DNA of 64,000 bases from Nocardioides sp. NBC_00368 (GCF_036090055.1 NZ_CP107970.1:1304501-1368500), one strand, 5' to 3'. Counted from the first letter of the stretch, positions 8,926 through 18,007 are shown. Notes: generated from the sequence alone by a model not told the origin. Made by a program: numbers and translations.

Positions 8926-10239
8926 TCAAGACGCCTTGGCGCGGAGCGCACAACCGCTCTGACTACACACCGGAGGCTGTGTCCGTGACCGACCAGTGCC
9001 GTGGGCAAGCCAGATCGCATCCATGTCGACGCCGTTCCTGAGCGCGCCGCGCATCTTCGTGAATGCATTGTCCGAGTAGTACGTTAGTTTCTGGCTCTTG
9101 AACGTGAACGTGTGGACGCACCCAGGGTCACCGTCGATCCCGAGGTGTCGGCGCAGCGCCGCCGACTTCGGCAACGTGAGGCCCACGGCATTGGCGAGGT
9201 CGGTCGCCGAACGGTGGTACTTCTTCTGCAGGTCAACCTCGCGGATGGCCGCGACGTCCTGATCGGCGTCGGTTACCAGTTGGACCGGGAGACCTCCCGC
9301 TTTCACGAAGCGGACCTCGACGGACAGACCCTCGCCGGCAACGCTTGCGGCGACCTCGCCCAATTTGGGGAAAACCTGGGGGCGGCTCTTACCGTCCCGG
9401 ATGCCCTTCACCACACGCCGGACGTCAGTGTTGGAGACCGCGGCGTCATCGGCCACGTGAGCCTCCATCGCAAGTAGTGCACGCACGCGAGCTGCGGCCT
9501 CGGCGCCAGCCCGCCGCTTCGGCTTTAGCAACTCGGCGATGTTGTCGTACTCGCGGTCGACCAGGGTCTGGAAGTCCTGCGGCGGTTCCGATCCGATCGG
9601 CAGAACCCGCAACGGGAGGTACTCCGCAAGTCGGTCGTCGAACGCACGGTGAAGGAGATCGTCGAATAGCGTGACTCCTGCGCGAGCGTGCAGGTAGAGG
9701 AGCCCTTCGTCAACGATCGTGTACCAGTGCTGCTCGTCATCACGCATCGCGTCGATGCTACGCAGCGTGCCGGCTTCCGCCTCGGTGAGCTTGATGCGTG
9801 ACGACTGCTTGGCTTCATGCAGGCAGCGGTCGAAGCCGATCGATCTCCCGGACTTTCTGTCGAAGACGGCCAACCGATCTTGGACCAGCGCCGCCTTGAG
9901 CAACATCTCGAAGGCGTGCTGGAGATGTAGGAGGACTCGCGTTGCCCTGCCATCGTCGTCAGGACTGTTGAACGACATCATCGCTGAGCGCATCGAGGAG
10001 ATGGCTTTCGTCTTCAAGTGCCGCGCGTCCTGCCTCAGGTTCACAGTCCGATAGTCCCGCGGGCCGGCATTGAGCGCAGCAGGTTTTCGATTGCCGGGGA
10101 ACACCGATTTCGGCAATCCGGCGGTCTTCGAGCGGTGACGCGGTCGTAGGAGCACAGGCTCTCCCGGAAAGGCAACCACAGAACTGGCTCGCGCCACGGC
10201 CTCGAGTTTCTGCTGCCACCGATCCATCAACGGCAGCAC
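8926..10239 (-). CDS. DUF3644-like (HEPN-like) accessory protein
   Basis: 437 residues from GTG at 10239; ATG at 10227 is an alternative and neither has a clear ribosome site. The segment ATRVLLHLQHAFEMLLKAALVQ resembles the helical core of DUF3644 proteins, which I associate with HEPN-like folds. A His/Tyr-rich stretch (DEQHWYTIVDEGLLYLHARAG) follows, and later a domain ending in VHTFTFKSQKLTYYSDNA. The gene diverges from the relaxase gene. Proteins of this family sit on mobile elements and are suspected of defence or regulatory roles; no catalytic function is proven here. Confidence 0.55.
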   Translation of the reverse strand: MLPLMDRWQQKLEAVARASSVVAFPGEPVLLRPRHRSKTAGLPKSVFPGNRKPAALNAGPRDYRTVNLRQDARHLKTKAISSMRSAMMSFNSPDDDGRATRVLLHLQHAFEMLLKAALVQDRLAVFDRKSGRSIGFDRCLHEAKQSSRIKLTEAEAGTLRSIDAMRDDEQHWYTIVDEGLLYLHARAGVTLFDDLLHRAFDDRLAEYLPLRVLPIGSEPPQDFQTLVDREYDNIAELLKPKRRAGAEAAARVRALLAMEAHVADDAAVSNTDVRRVVKGIRDGKSRPQVFPKLGEVAASVAGEGLSVEVRFVKAGGLPVQLVTDADQDVAAIREVDLQKKYHRSATDLANAVGLTLPKSAALRRHLGIDGDPGCVHTFTFKSQKLTYYSDNAFTKMRGALRNGVDMDAIWLAHGTGRSRTQPPVCSQSGCALRAKAS

Positions 10240-10328
10240 ACGGTTTGCAGATCGAGGTTTCGATATCGAATCGAATTACCGACGTTGGCGGCTTGCGTGC
10301 ACCTGCCTGTCACTGGGAGGTGGGCCAG

Positions 10329-13300
10329 GTGACCGTATCGATGCGGGTGATGTCTGCTGGCGATGGCTACCGCTACCTGCTTCGAAGCGTAGCCGCCGGT
10401 GACGGTGACCGCGCGATGTCCACGCCGTTGACGAGGTACTACGCAGAGTCCGGAACACCGCCCGGTCGATGGGTCGGATCAGGGGTCGCACAACTCGCAG
10501 CTGGCCGACTTGCCGAAGGTGATGAGGTGACGGAAGAGCAACTCGCTCAGCTCATCGGCCAGGGTTGTGACCCGGTGACGGGGGAGGCGCTCGGCCGCGC
10601 GTACCCCGAATACAAGAGCACCGCGGAGCGGATCGAAGAGCGCGTCGCGGAGATCGATCCCTCGCTGGGTCTTGAGGACACTGAGGCCGAGACCTCACGG
10701 ATCGAGGCAGACGAGGCATCGCGTGGCGGGCGCCGCGCCGTTGCGGGGTACGACTACACCTTCAGCGTGCCGAAGTCGGTCTCGGTGCTGTGGGGAGCGG
10801 CAGACGCCACCACCCAGGAGCTGATCGTCGCTGCACATCACGCGGCGGTCCTCGACGTGCTCGCCTTCCTTGAGCGAGAGGTGGCTGCCACCCGCACGGG
10901 AGTAGCAGCCGGGAATGGCGCAGTCGCTCAGGTCGCCGTAGCCGGTGTGGCTGCGGCAGCGTACGACCACTGGGATTCTCGCCTCGGTGATCCGCAGCTT
11001 CATACGCACGTCGTGATCTCCAACAAAGTGAAGGCACTTCTGGACGGGCGTTGGCGCAGCCTTGACGGCCGACCGATGCACGCCGCCGTGACCGCCATCT
11101 CCGCGCACTACAACGCAGTGCTGGCAGACAGGATCACCGGCACGTTCGGAATTCGATGGCACCTGCGTGACCGCGGCCCCGAGCGGAACCCGCAATGGGA
11201 GATCACCGGAGTGCCCGACGATCTGATCAAGGAGTTCTCCTCGAGAACTCGCGCGATCGAGCTGGAGAAGGAGCGGTTGATCAGTGAGTACGTCGCGGCG
11301 CACGGACGTCGTCCGTCGAAAGCGATCATCGTCGAGCTTCGTGCGCAAGCTACCTTGGCTACACGGCCGAAGAAGCACGTACGTCCACTCGCGGATCTGA
11401 TGACCGAGTGGCGTGCTCGGGTCCGCAACGTTGTCGGAACCGACGCCACGACCTGGGCACAGACGGTCACGTCGGCGGAAGCCCCGACCTTCGGTCACCC
11501 CGAAGAGTTGGACCAGGGTCTCTTCAATGAGTTGGGCGCACGGGTCGTTGCCGGCGTTGGCCAGAAGCGTACGACCTGGCGGCACTGGAACCTCTGGGCC
11601 GAAGCATCGCGGCAGACGATGCGCTGGCGGTTCGCGAGCGTCCGGGACCGTGAAGCGGTGGTCGCCCGCGTCGTAGAGGCGGCCGAACGCCAGTCGGTAG
11701 TGCTGACGCCACCGGAGCCGGCGCCGACACCGCCGGAGTTTCAGCGCGATGACGGCACTAGTGTCTTCCGGCCCCGCCACGCACAGGTCTACTCGTCGAA
11801 CGACATGATCGATGCCGAGGCACGCCTCCTCGCGAGAGCCGCCAGCCAGACCTCCAAGACAGTCGCTGTCCCCGTCGTTCGAGCAGTGACCAGCCGGGCG
11901 CGTCATGCGGGCAGGCTCAGCGACGAGCAGGCGAGGGTGATCGAGCAGATCGCGTCCTCGGGCAGGAGGGTCGACGTCCTGATCGGCCCCGCCGGCGCAG
12001 GAAAGACCACGACGATGCGGACGTTGCGAACAACATGGGCCACGACGTACGGCAAGCGTTCTGTTATTGGTCTCGCCCCGTCGGCGTCAGCCGCGGAGAT
12101 TCTCGCGGATGATCTCGGCATCACCTGCGACAACACCGCGAAATGGCTCCACGAACACGTCCGTGGCAACCCCGCGTTCACGCTGACACCTAACCACCTG
12201 GTCATCCTCGACGAGGCCAGCATGGCCGACACACGGACACTCGACCAGATCACAGCGGCCGCGGTCGATGCCGGCGCCAAAGTGCTCCTGGTTGGCGACC
12301 CAGCCCAGATTGACGCGGTCGACGCCGGGGGAGCGTTTGCCCTACTTGCCTCCAGTCGAGCCGACGTCGCGACACTCACCGACATCCACCGCTTCGCCAA
12401 CGAGTGGGAGAAGACGGCATCCCTCGCGCTCCGTGACGGCAGCCCGGTAGCGATCAGTGCGTACGCTCGCCACGACCGACTTCGCGCGGGGACCACGGAC
12501 GAGATCGCGACCCAAGCCCGCCAAGCGTGGGAACACGACGTGCGCAATGGCAAGACGACGCTCCTCATCGCCGAGACTCGCCAGCAGGTCCACGCGATCA
12601 ACGAGGAGTTGCGGGCCATCCGGCTCCGGACCGGCCAGACCCTCCTGGGGCGCGAGGCGGTTCTCGGCGACGAGCACCGCGCATCGGTCGGCGACTGGGT
12701 GATCACCCGCCGCAACGACCGCACCCTGCGTACGCTCACCGGCACCTGGGTCCGCAACGGCCACCGATGGGAGGTGACCCAGATCCACCGCAACGGCTCT
12801 ATGACCGTACGCCGTCAGCATGGCCACCGGGCCACGCTCACCCTCCCCGCCGACTACGTCGCGGCCCACGTCGACCTCGGCTACGCCGTCACCGCCCACC
12901 GAGCCGAGGGCCTCACCGTCGACACGGCGCACGTCCTGGTCACCGCGAGAACCACCCGCGAACATCTGTACGTCTCGATGACGCGCGGCCGCGAAACCAA
13001 CACCGCATACGTCGCCCTGGACCAGCCCGACGAGACCCACACTGGTCTTGAAGATGACGATGTCACCGCGGTGACGGTCCTCCAAGCCGTACTCCGCCAT
13101 GCCGGAGCCGAGCTATCCGCTCAACTTGCCATCAAGGCCGAGCAGGAGACATGGACATCTATCGCCCAACTTGCGGCTGAGTACGAAACCCTCGCGGCTC
13201 ACGCTCAGCGAGACCGATGGATCACACTGATCCGTGGATCGGGCCTCACCCCGGACCAGGCAGACGACGTCATCGACTCCGATGCCTTTGGCCCACTGGC

Positions 13301-13853
13301 CGCCGTGCTGCGAAGGGTCGAAGCCTACGGGGGAGACCCTGGCAACGTGCTGAAAAAGGTGGTCGGGCGACACGGGCTCGGCGACGCCGAAGACATCGCG
13401 GCTGTGCTCCACCACCGGCTCCGCCTCGCGTCCAATCGAGGAACATCGACGAGCGGACGCTTCGTCGCCGGCCTCATCCCTGCCGTGAGCGGACCGCTGC
13501 CAGACGAGTACGGCCCAGCGCTCAGCGAGCGCGCGGCCTTGATCGAGTCTAGAGCTCGAGCACTCGCCGAACAGGCGGTCCAGGCTGCTCCGCCATGGCT
13601 ACAGCGCATAGGCACGCCACCCGCCGGCCCAACTGCCCGCGATCGCTGGTTCCACGCCCTCGTCACCGTCGCCGCCTACCGCGACCGATACCAGATTGAC
13701 AGCGACGTACCCCTTGGCGTGCGACCGGGCTCGCTCGCCCAACGAGCCGACGCAGACCGCGCGCACCACGCGTTGCGAACCGCGACGAACGCCGCGATCG
13801 CCACGTCCATGATCGGCGCGAGGAGTGCCGGTCCGTCGATCCAGGGGCCGTAA
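10329..13853 (+). CDS. MobF-family relaxase-helicase (TrwC/TraI-like)
   Basis: GTG at 10329 is preferred because GGGAGG lies 8 nt upstream and the protein then starts in the family's usual way (MTVSMRVMSAGDGYRYLL). 1174 residues. The relaxase domain (about 1-300) has the metal-binding His cluster in DPQLHTHVVISN. A RecD-like helicase follows with Walker A IGPAGAGKTTTMRTL, Walker B LVILDEASM, and C-terminal motifs VTAHRAEGLTVDTAHV and YVSMTRGRETN. The enzyme would nick oriT and unwind the transferred strand. This gene is the main evidence that the island is mobilisable or conjugative. Confidence 0.95.
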   Translation: MTVSMRVMSAGDGYRYLLRSVAAGDGDRAMSTPLTRYYAESGTPPGRWVGSGVAQLAAGRLAEGDEVTEEQLAQLIGQGCDPVTGEALGRAYPEYKSTAERIEERVAEIDPSLGLEDTEAETSRIEADEASRGGRRAVAGYDYTFSVPKSVSVLWGAADATTQELIVAAHHAAVLDVLAFLEREVAATRTGVAAGNGAVAQVAVAGVAAAAYDHWDSRLGDPQLHTHVVISNKVKALLDGRWRSLDGRPMHAAVTAISAHYNAVLADRITGTFGIRWHLRDRGPERNPQWEITGVPDDLIKEFSSRTRAIELEKERLISEYVAAHGRRPSKAIIVELRAQATLATRPKKHVRPLADLMTEWRARVRNVVGTDATTWAQTVTSAEAPTFGHPEELDQGLFNELGARVVAGVGQKRTTWRHWNLWAEASRQTMRWRFASVRDREAVVARVVEAAERQSVVLTPPEPAPTPPEFQRDDGTSVFRPRHAQVYSSNDMIDAEARLLARAASQTSKTVAVPVVRAVTSRARHAGRLSDEQARVIEQIASSGRRVDVLIGPAGAGKTTTMRTLRTTWATTYGKRSVIGLAPSASAAEILADDLGITCDNTAKWLHEHVRGNPAFTLTPNHLVILDEASMADTRTLDQITAAAVDAGAKVLLVGDPAQIDAVDAGGAFALLASSRADVATLTDIHRFANEWEKTASLALRDGSPVAISAYARHDRLRAGTTDEIATQARQAWEHDVRNGKTTLLIAETRQQVHAINEELRAIRLRTGQTLLGREAVLGDEHRASVGDWVITRRNDRTLRTLTGTWVRNGHRWEVTQIHRNGSMTVRRQHGHRATLTLPADYVAAHVDLGYAVTAHRAEGLTVDTAHVLVTARTTREHLYVSMTRGRETNTAYVALDQPDETHTGLEDDDVTAVTVLQAVLRHAGAELSAQLAIKAEQETWTSIAQLAAEYETLAAHAQRDRWITLIRGSGLTPDQADDVIDSDAFGPLAAVLRRVEAYGGDPGNVLKKVVGRHGLGDAEDIAAVLHHRLRLASNRGTSTSGRFVAGLIPAVSGPLPDEYGPALSERAALIESRARALAEQAVQAAPPWLQRIGTPPAGPTARDRWFHALVTVAAYRDRYQIDSDVPLGVRPGSLAQRADADRAHHALRTATNAAIATSMIGARSAGPSIQGP

Positions 13854-13969
13854 GGCGTTCCGAGCTGCGACCCGTGCACGAGTTATCCACACGGGAGTAG
13901 ACGAAGGGCACTGGCCACGGGATGCCAACGACGCTGGTCGGAAGAACTCCGTCATCGTCAGGAAGGCTC

Positions 13970-14401
13970 ATGATCATCTTCATCCTCGCATGGCGCCTCA
14001 GCGCCAGCATCTACAGCTACCTTCAGACGTACGCCCCGACGAACATCGCCATCGCCTGGCTCCGCACCTGCCGCGGCGTCAAGTGGGCGATCCCCGCCGC
14101 ATTCGTGGCGACGCCCCTCTACGCCTGGGCCGCCGACGCACTGGTCAGCGTCCTCGACCGTGGCGGACCGCCATGGTTGGGCTTCTTCGCGATGCTCTGC
14201 GTGTGGAACGCCCTCAAGTTCACGCTCAACGGACTGATCACGCCGTTCATACTGGCCGCTTCTCGTCATCGTCGTCGCCGGGGGCAGGTGCTACTCAAGT
14301 CTCAGATCGTGCCGGGTCATCAGCTGCATTCTCGGGATCGTGGTCGACGTCTTCGATCGGGCTGGGTGGCTCTGGCCAGTTGTCGACGTACAGGTACCTG
14401 A
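13970..14401 (+). CDS. Small membrane protein linked to the relaxase
   Basis: 143 residues from ATG at 13970 (MIIFILAWRLSASIYSYLQT). At least three hydrophobic stretches are visible: the N-terminus, AIPAAFVATPLYAWAADAL and WLGFFAMLCVWNALKF. The last 40 residues are basic and low-complexity, and about 107 bp overlap the convergent downstream gene, so the C-terminus may be aberrant. It follows the relaxase gene directly, and similar proteins accompany actinobacterial relaxases. A transfer-related role is only a guess. Confidence 0.6.
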   Translation: MIIFILAWRLSASIYSYLQTYAPTNIAIAWLRTCRGVKWAIPAAFVATPLYAWAADALVSVLDRGGPPWLGFFAMLCVWNALKFTLNGLITPFILAASRHRRRRGQVLLKSQIVPGHQLHSRDRGRRLRSGWVALASCRRTGT

Positions 14402-15050
14402 TCGACCGTGCGCTCAGCGACAACGCACCGTGATTCGCTACGTCTGCGCCTCCATCGGGCCGATAGAAGATCAACGGCGCGGCGAGAACGACGTCTCGAT
14501 CAGGCACGTCCTCAGGCACGGTGCTGTAGGAGGCCAACCAGCCGACGACCCGCGTGCCGTCGTCCAGGAGGCAGGTGACCTGTTTGTACGCATCCGGCTC
14601 GAATTCTCGAACCACGTGCGTCCACCCAGACCGCGTGCGCGCCGCCCCCGCCGGGAGCAGACGGCAAGCCACCGCAGCGGCGTGCAACTTGCCTGGCATC
14701 CGCGCGCCGTTGAGCAGGCCAGCTCCAAGAGCCGCGAGAATCGTGGCTAGGCCGATAAACAGCATGAACCAGACACCGACGACGTCGAATGAACCGCGCG
14801 CGTATTCCCCCGGCGACGCTACGAACGCGGGTAGGTCGAGCGCAAACCGACCCGCATGCGGAGCCACGATCCGCACGATGACGATCGCGATCGCATCGAA
14901 GACCAAGCTCACGAAAACGACGGTGCTCATCTCGTGGAGCGTTGTCTTGCTCCGGGGCGCGTACGGTCCGCGATGGTGCACTGCGAGAAATGCGGCGCCC
15001 GGCGCAAGGCACGCGATGAAGAGGATCAATTGCGTGATCGAGCTCGGCAT
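14295..15050 (-). CDS. DUF6338-like integral membrane protein
   Basis: 251 residues. There are three or four membrane helices: ITQLILFIACLAPGAAFLAV near the start, STVVFVSLVFDAIAIVIVRI, and VWFMLFIGLATILAALGAG. A soluble C-terminal domain follows with LLDDGTRVVGWLASYST and RYLYVDNWPEPP. The arrangement fits DUF6338, a family of unknown function. It is probably co-transcribed with the small upstream gene at 15254 and its end overlaps the convergent membrane gene. Confidence 0.55.
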   Translation of the reverse strand: MPSSITQLILFIACLAPGAAFLAVHHRGPYAPRSKTTLHEMSTVVFVSLVFDAIAIVIVRIVAPHAGRFALDLPAFVASPGEYARGSFDVVGVWFMLFIGLATILAALGAGLLNGARMPGKLHAAAVACRLLPAGAARTRSGWTHVVREFEPDAYKQVTCLLDDGTRVVGWLASYSTVPEDVPDRDVVLAAPLIFYRPDGGADVANHGALSLSARSIRYLYVDNWPEPPSPIEDVDHDPENAADDPARSET

Positions 15051-15059
15051 GGCGGGCTG

Positions 15060-15254
15060 CTACTCCGAGTCGGCACGTCTCTGATTCTGCTGGGCAATCT
15101 GAGCCTGTGCTGTCGGTGGTTTCGAACCGGCGGGACGCTTCGGAGGTGTGACCGGCTTGTTGGGCTTGGCCTGGCCACGCTGCTCGAAATTCTCGCCTGG
15201 TCTGGCATCCATCGTCCTGATGCGCCGCTCGACGGGCCCGTTCTGTTTGGTCAT
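15060..15254 (-). CDS. Small basic hypothetical protein
   Basis: 64 residues from ATG at 15254, with GGAAGGGAG a few bases upstream. The sequence is charged and Pro/Gln-rich (KPNKPVTPPKRPAGSKPPT), without membrane segments. It ends 9 nt before the DUF6338-like gene, so the two probably form an operon. No family is recognised; the ribosome site and spacing are the only support. Confidence 0.45.
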   Translation of the reverse strand: MTKQNGPVERRIRTMDARPGENFEQRGQAKPNKPVTPPKRPAGSKPPTAQAQIAQQNQRRADSE

Positions 15255-15688
15255 CTTGGTGCTCCCTTCCGCGTCGCGTCGCGATTGTCGCGACGCTGTG
15301 CGGAACGTTAGCGGTTCGCACCGACAAGTATGCGGAACCGACGCTGACTCCCGCGGCGTCGCCCATCTCGGATGGCCCACCGCTCCATGAGGACGCGCGC
15401 GGCACCGGTCGACATCGCCATCGCGTGGCGTCACGCCGTCGGTCCGTCGGCCTGGAACGTGAGCCACTCTGAACCAGACGTAGCATGGAAGATGACACGC
15501 CGCTGTTGCCCTCGAGGACGCGGCCGAGGAAGCGCAGCCTTCAGCCCCTAAGCCGATCGCGAGCGGGCAGGTTGACCGGCTGCGGAAGGTCCTCGACGCC
15601 CGCGGTGTGACCAGATGGCCGAACGTCGCGCAGTGATCGAGCGGCATGCCAGGCGGGAGATTGAGTCCACCCCGGGAGGGGAAAGATC
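15255..15688. other. Gap of about 430 bp, possible gene remnant inside
   Basis: No complete gene is seen. On the + strand, 15496-15636 is an open segment ending in TGA whose translation (ending GQVDRLRKVLDARGVTRWPN) looks protein-like. It has no start codon or upstream domain, so it may be the broken tail of a lost gene. The rest of the gap shows nothing recognisable. Confidence 0.3.
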
Positions 15689-16831
15689 CTAGTTCGGCCG
15701 ATAGCACCCGACGTGGACTCCGCTCTGGATCAGCGCCTCGTCGAGAGCGAGTCCACAACCGCCGCAGAAGGGCTGCCATCCAAGGTCCCTGAGCCAGAAC
15801 CGGTACGACCAGATCTCTGCTAGGGCGGTGGTGTAGTGCTTGCGGGTCCAGTCGGCCAAGGGGAGTTCGGTCATCTGTCGAAAGCGGAAGGCGTCAGCGA
15901 CGCGGGCGTCGGCAAGCACGGCGGCGAGCGTACGCAGCCTGTCGATGATCGCGGCCCGGTCCACCCGCAGTTGCCTGTTCATGCTCCGGGCCCGATTCAG
16001 TCTGCCGAGGCGCTTGTGGCGTGCCCACTCGCCGAGCAATTGGACAGAGCCTCCCTTGTTGTTCGTGGCCGATGCAGCGGGACCCGGCAGCGCGAGCGGC
16101 GTTGTAGACGCAGCCGCCGGTGGCAACCCGCGATGCTGCGTCTCGCGACGTGCCACTGGTGTTCGTGCAGGAGAGTCCAGCAGGGGCAAGAGCGTCGAGA
16201 GGCCGAGGACGCGGGTCTTGCGACTGTGGGAAGCAGCAGGGCCGTCGGACACCCAGCCAAGATCCTCGTCGCGCTTCACGTCCCCGTGCCCGGTGAGCAC
16301 CCACTCGCCGTGCCTCTGGAGGCGTACGCGCTTCGCGTCGTCAGGGAACGCCGGGGCGCGCAGGTCGCCGTCGATGAGCCACACCGGGGTGATGCCCGCC
16401 TGGATGTGGTCGACGGATCGGGCGTAACTGGTGTCGTCGGGGATCGCAGACAGCTGGACCTCGAAGGTGAACTGGCGCCCGAGGTGATCGCGGGTCCAGA
16501 CGTCGGCGCGCCTGTTAGTGCCTGGAACGCACCACTCGACTTTCGCGTCCCAACCGAGTGCCCGGCACATGCCGTAGATGCGGCGTTTCAGCTCGTGATG
16601 GGCGTCGGACTCCCGCGCGACGACGAAGCGACAGTCTGCTGGCGCGCCAGCCAAGTGTCGGAAGTGCGAGCTCCGTCGTGCGGGCATGACGACGGTCATC
16701 GAATGGGAGCAGTCCTTGCAGCGTAAGGCCTGACGGCGACGCTTCACTAGGCTCGCGACGTCCGCAAACGATCGAGCGTCGTGATCGAAGATGAAGATGG
16801 GCCGACCATCGAGAACAGCGGTCAACGGCAT
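15689..16831 (-). CDS. CoiA-like competence/nuclease family protein
   Basis: ATG at 16831 (MPLTAVLDGRPIFIF) is preferred to the longer frame at 16855. 380 residues. The N-terminal domain has LRCKDCSHSMTVVMPARRSSHFRHL, a CxxC and an HFRH motif. The nuclease core follows with ESDAHHELKRRIY, RRADVWTRD and FEVQLSAIPDD, which match the catalytic layout of CoiA-like PD-(D/E)XK nucleases. A C-terminal Cys pair (FCGGCG) may bind metal. CoiA promotes recombination of incoming DNA in naturally competent bacteria; on a mobile island it could process transferred DNA. Confidence 0.7.
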   Translation of the reverse strand: MPLTAVLDGRPIFIFDHDARSFADVASLVKRRRQALRCKDCSHSMTVVMPARRSSHFRHLAGAPADCRFVVARESDAHHELKRRIYGMCRALGWDAKVEWCVPGTNRRADVWTRDHLGRQFTFEVQLSAIPDDTSYARSVDHIQAGITPVWLIDGDLRAPAFPDDAKRVRLQRHGEWVLTGHGDVKRDEDLGWVSDGPAASHSRKTRVLGLSTLLPLLDSPARTPVARRETQHRGLPPAAASTTPLALPGPAASATNNKGGSVQLLGEWARHKRLGRLNRARSMNRQLRVDRAAIIDRLRTLAAVLADARVADAFRFRQMTELPLADWTRKHYTTALAEIWSYRFWLRDLGWQPFCGGCGLALDEALIQSGVHVGCYRPN

Positions 16832-17089
16832 GGCGCACTCCTGAACTACCACCACCGGGGTGGCGTCGACACGGACAGACGACGAGCCGCAAGGGACTAC
16901 AGCAGTCCCACTGGTTCTCAGGCCGGACTTAAGGAGGTAGTTGTCTGTGTCGTTGGAGTGCGAGCGCGGAGATGGCGGGCCGTGGTCGCACCGTTTGTTA
17001 ACGGGCCGCCGCGCTTACTTTGTTTGATGTGTTTTGTGAGTTTCGAAAATGCCGTTATCGCTGAGAGGCTCGGCAGCGAGCCGAGCGCA

Positions 17090-17581
17090 TCACAGCGCCG
17101 GTCGATCAGGCGTTCGATCAGGGTGGTCAACGGACGTGACCTCTGCGTTGTCTCGCACGGCGTCCGCTCGGTCCCTCGGGGCGCCCGGTCGGGGCTCGTC
17201 GTCCTCGAGCGAGCACGTCAGCTCCGCTAGCTCGCTGTCGTTGATATACGCCGCTTCAGCGACCCACGGCGGAAACATGTCGGCGGCCTCGGAAACCTTC
17301 CCGGGATCGCTGACGCTGGCCCAGTACGCCTCACCGGCGGCGGTGAGGAACGAAACGAGCGTCGACAGTGCTTGGCGTGGGTCGACGGGGGAGGAGACAG
17401 CTGAGTAGAGGTCGTACGCCTCGACCGGGGAGTGGGCTGAGTTGTGCTCGTCGGAGATTCGGTAGCCGTACTTGCAACGGAGTCCACCAGTCTCATCGGC
17501 GGCACCTCCGACGTGCCAGACGTAGATGCGGAGGCCGCCCGCGGTCGCGGCGATGCGGGTTCTGTCCTCGAAAGTGATCAT
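17090..17581 (-). CDS. Hypothetical protein at the island edge
   Basis: 163 residues from ATG at 17581. The body (RTRIAATAGGLRIYVWHVG, then GYRISDEHNSAHSPVEAYDL) looks like a folded globular domain without membrane helices; the last 35 residues are acidic and Arg/Pro-rich. No family is recognised. It is the last gene before the tRNA cluster, about 140 bp from tRNA-Val, with a repeat pair and a terminator between. Confidence 0.5.
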   Translation of the reverse strand: MITFEDRTRIAATAGGLRIYVWHVGGAADETGGLRCKYGYRISDEHNSAHSPVEAYDLYSAVSSPVDPRQALSTLVSFLTAAGEAYWASVSDPGKVSEAADMFPPWVAEAAYINDSELAELTCSLEDDEPRPGAPRDRADAVRDNAEVTSVDHPDRTPDRPAL

Positions 17582-17642
17582 GTCCGCAGGTGTGCGCCGA
17601 CCGTCTGATGAGGCCGCGTAGCCGATCTGAGTTAAATCTATT

Positions 17643-17662
17643 GGCTACAGAACGGCTACAGA
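17643..17662. repeat. Direct repeat pair GGCTACAGA beside tRNA-Val
   Basis: GGCTACAGA occurs at 17643-17651 and 17654-17662, an 11-bp period. Short direct repeats next to the 3' end of a tRNA gene are typical of tyrosine-integrase arm sites at an integrated element's end. No integrase gene is visible, so the att interpretation is an inference. Confidence 0.4.
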
Positions 17663-17678
17663 CCCTCGAAAACGAGCC

Positions 17679-17712
17679 CGGCTCCTGACCTGTTTCCCCA
17701 GGTCAGGAGCCG
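17679..17712 (-). terminator. Strong hairpin at the tRNA-Val 3' side
   Basis: A perfect 14-bp stem (CGGCTCCTGACCTG at 17679-17692 and its complement at 17699-17712) with a 6-nt loop. It lies 10 nt beyond the encoded CCA end of the leftward tRNA-Val gene and probably terminates it. Confidence 0.75.
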
Positions 17713-17721
17713 AATTCAATG

Positions 17722-17796
17722 TGGTGGACGATACTGGGTTTGAACCAGTGACCTCTTCCGTGTCAAGGAAGCGCGCTACCGCTGCGCCAATCGTCC
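17722..17796 (-). tRNA. tRNA-Val (GAC)
   Basis: On the minus strand the acceptor arms GGACGAT and ATCGTCC pair. The anticodon stem CTTCC/GGAAG encloses loop TTGACAC, giving anticodon GAC. The T arm is CTGGTTCAAACCCAG. The CCA tail is encoded (17724-17722). It borders the accessory island on its 3' side, the usual place for element integration. Confidence 0.93.
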
Positions 17797-17828
17797 GTGG
17801 CTATTCAATTTATCAGGGTGGTGCTTCG

Positions 17829-17899
17829 AGGTGGGTACGGGATTTGAACCCGTGTACACGGATTTGCAGTCCGTTGCCTCGCCTCTCGGCCAACCCACC
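17829..17899 (-). tRNA. tRNA-Cys (GCA)
   Basis: Acceptor GGTGGGT pairs with ACCCACC, and the discriminator is U, as expected for tRNA-Cys. The anticodon stem ACGGA/TCCGT encloses CTGCAAA, so the anticodon is GCA. The T arm is ACGGGTTCAAATCCCGT. CCA is not encoded. It is the second gene of a three-tRNA cluster. Confidence 0.93.
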
Positions 17900-17934
17900 G
17901 CTGGAGGCAATGCCTCCGGTGGAGACCTACTCCG

Positions 17935-18007
17935 AGCGGACGACGAGGCTCGAACTCGCGACCTCAACCTTGGCAAGGTTGCGCTCTACCAACTGAGCTA
18001 CGTCCGC
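17935..18007 (-). tRNA. tRNA-Gly (GCC)
   Basis: Acceptor GCGGACG pairs with CGTCCGC. The anticodon stem CAACC/GGTTG encloses TTGCCAA, giving anticodon GCC. D and T arms are normal. It is the promoter-proximal gene of the leftward cluster Gly-Cys-Val. Confidence 0.93.

Noticed and set aside
8661..9041. 126-codon + strand frame before the Tad operon
   Set aside because: Its second half is antisense to the DUF3644-like gene, it has no ribosome site and the sequence is Arg-rich noise.
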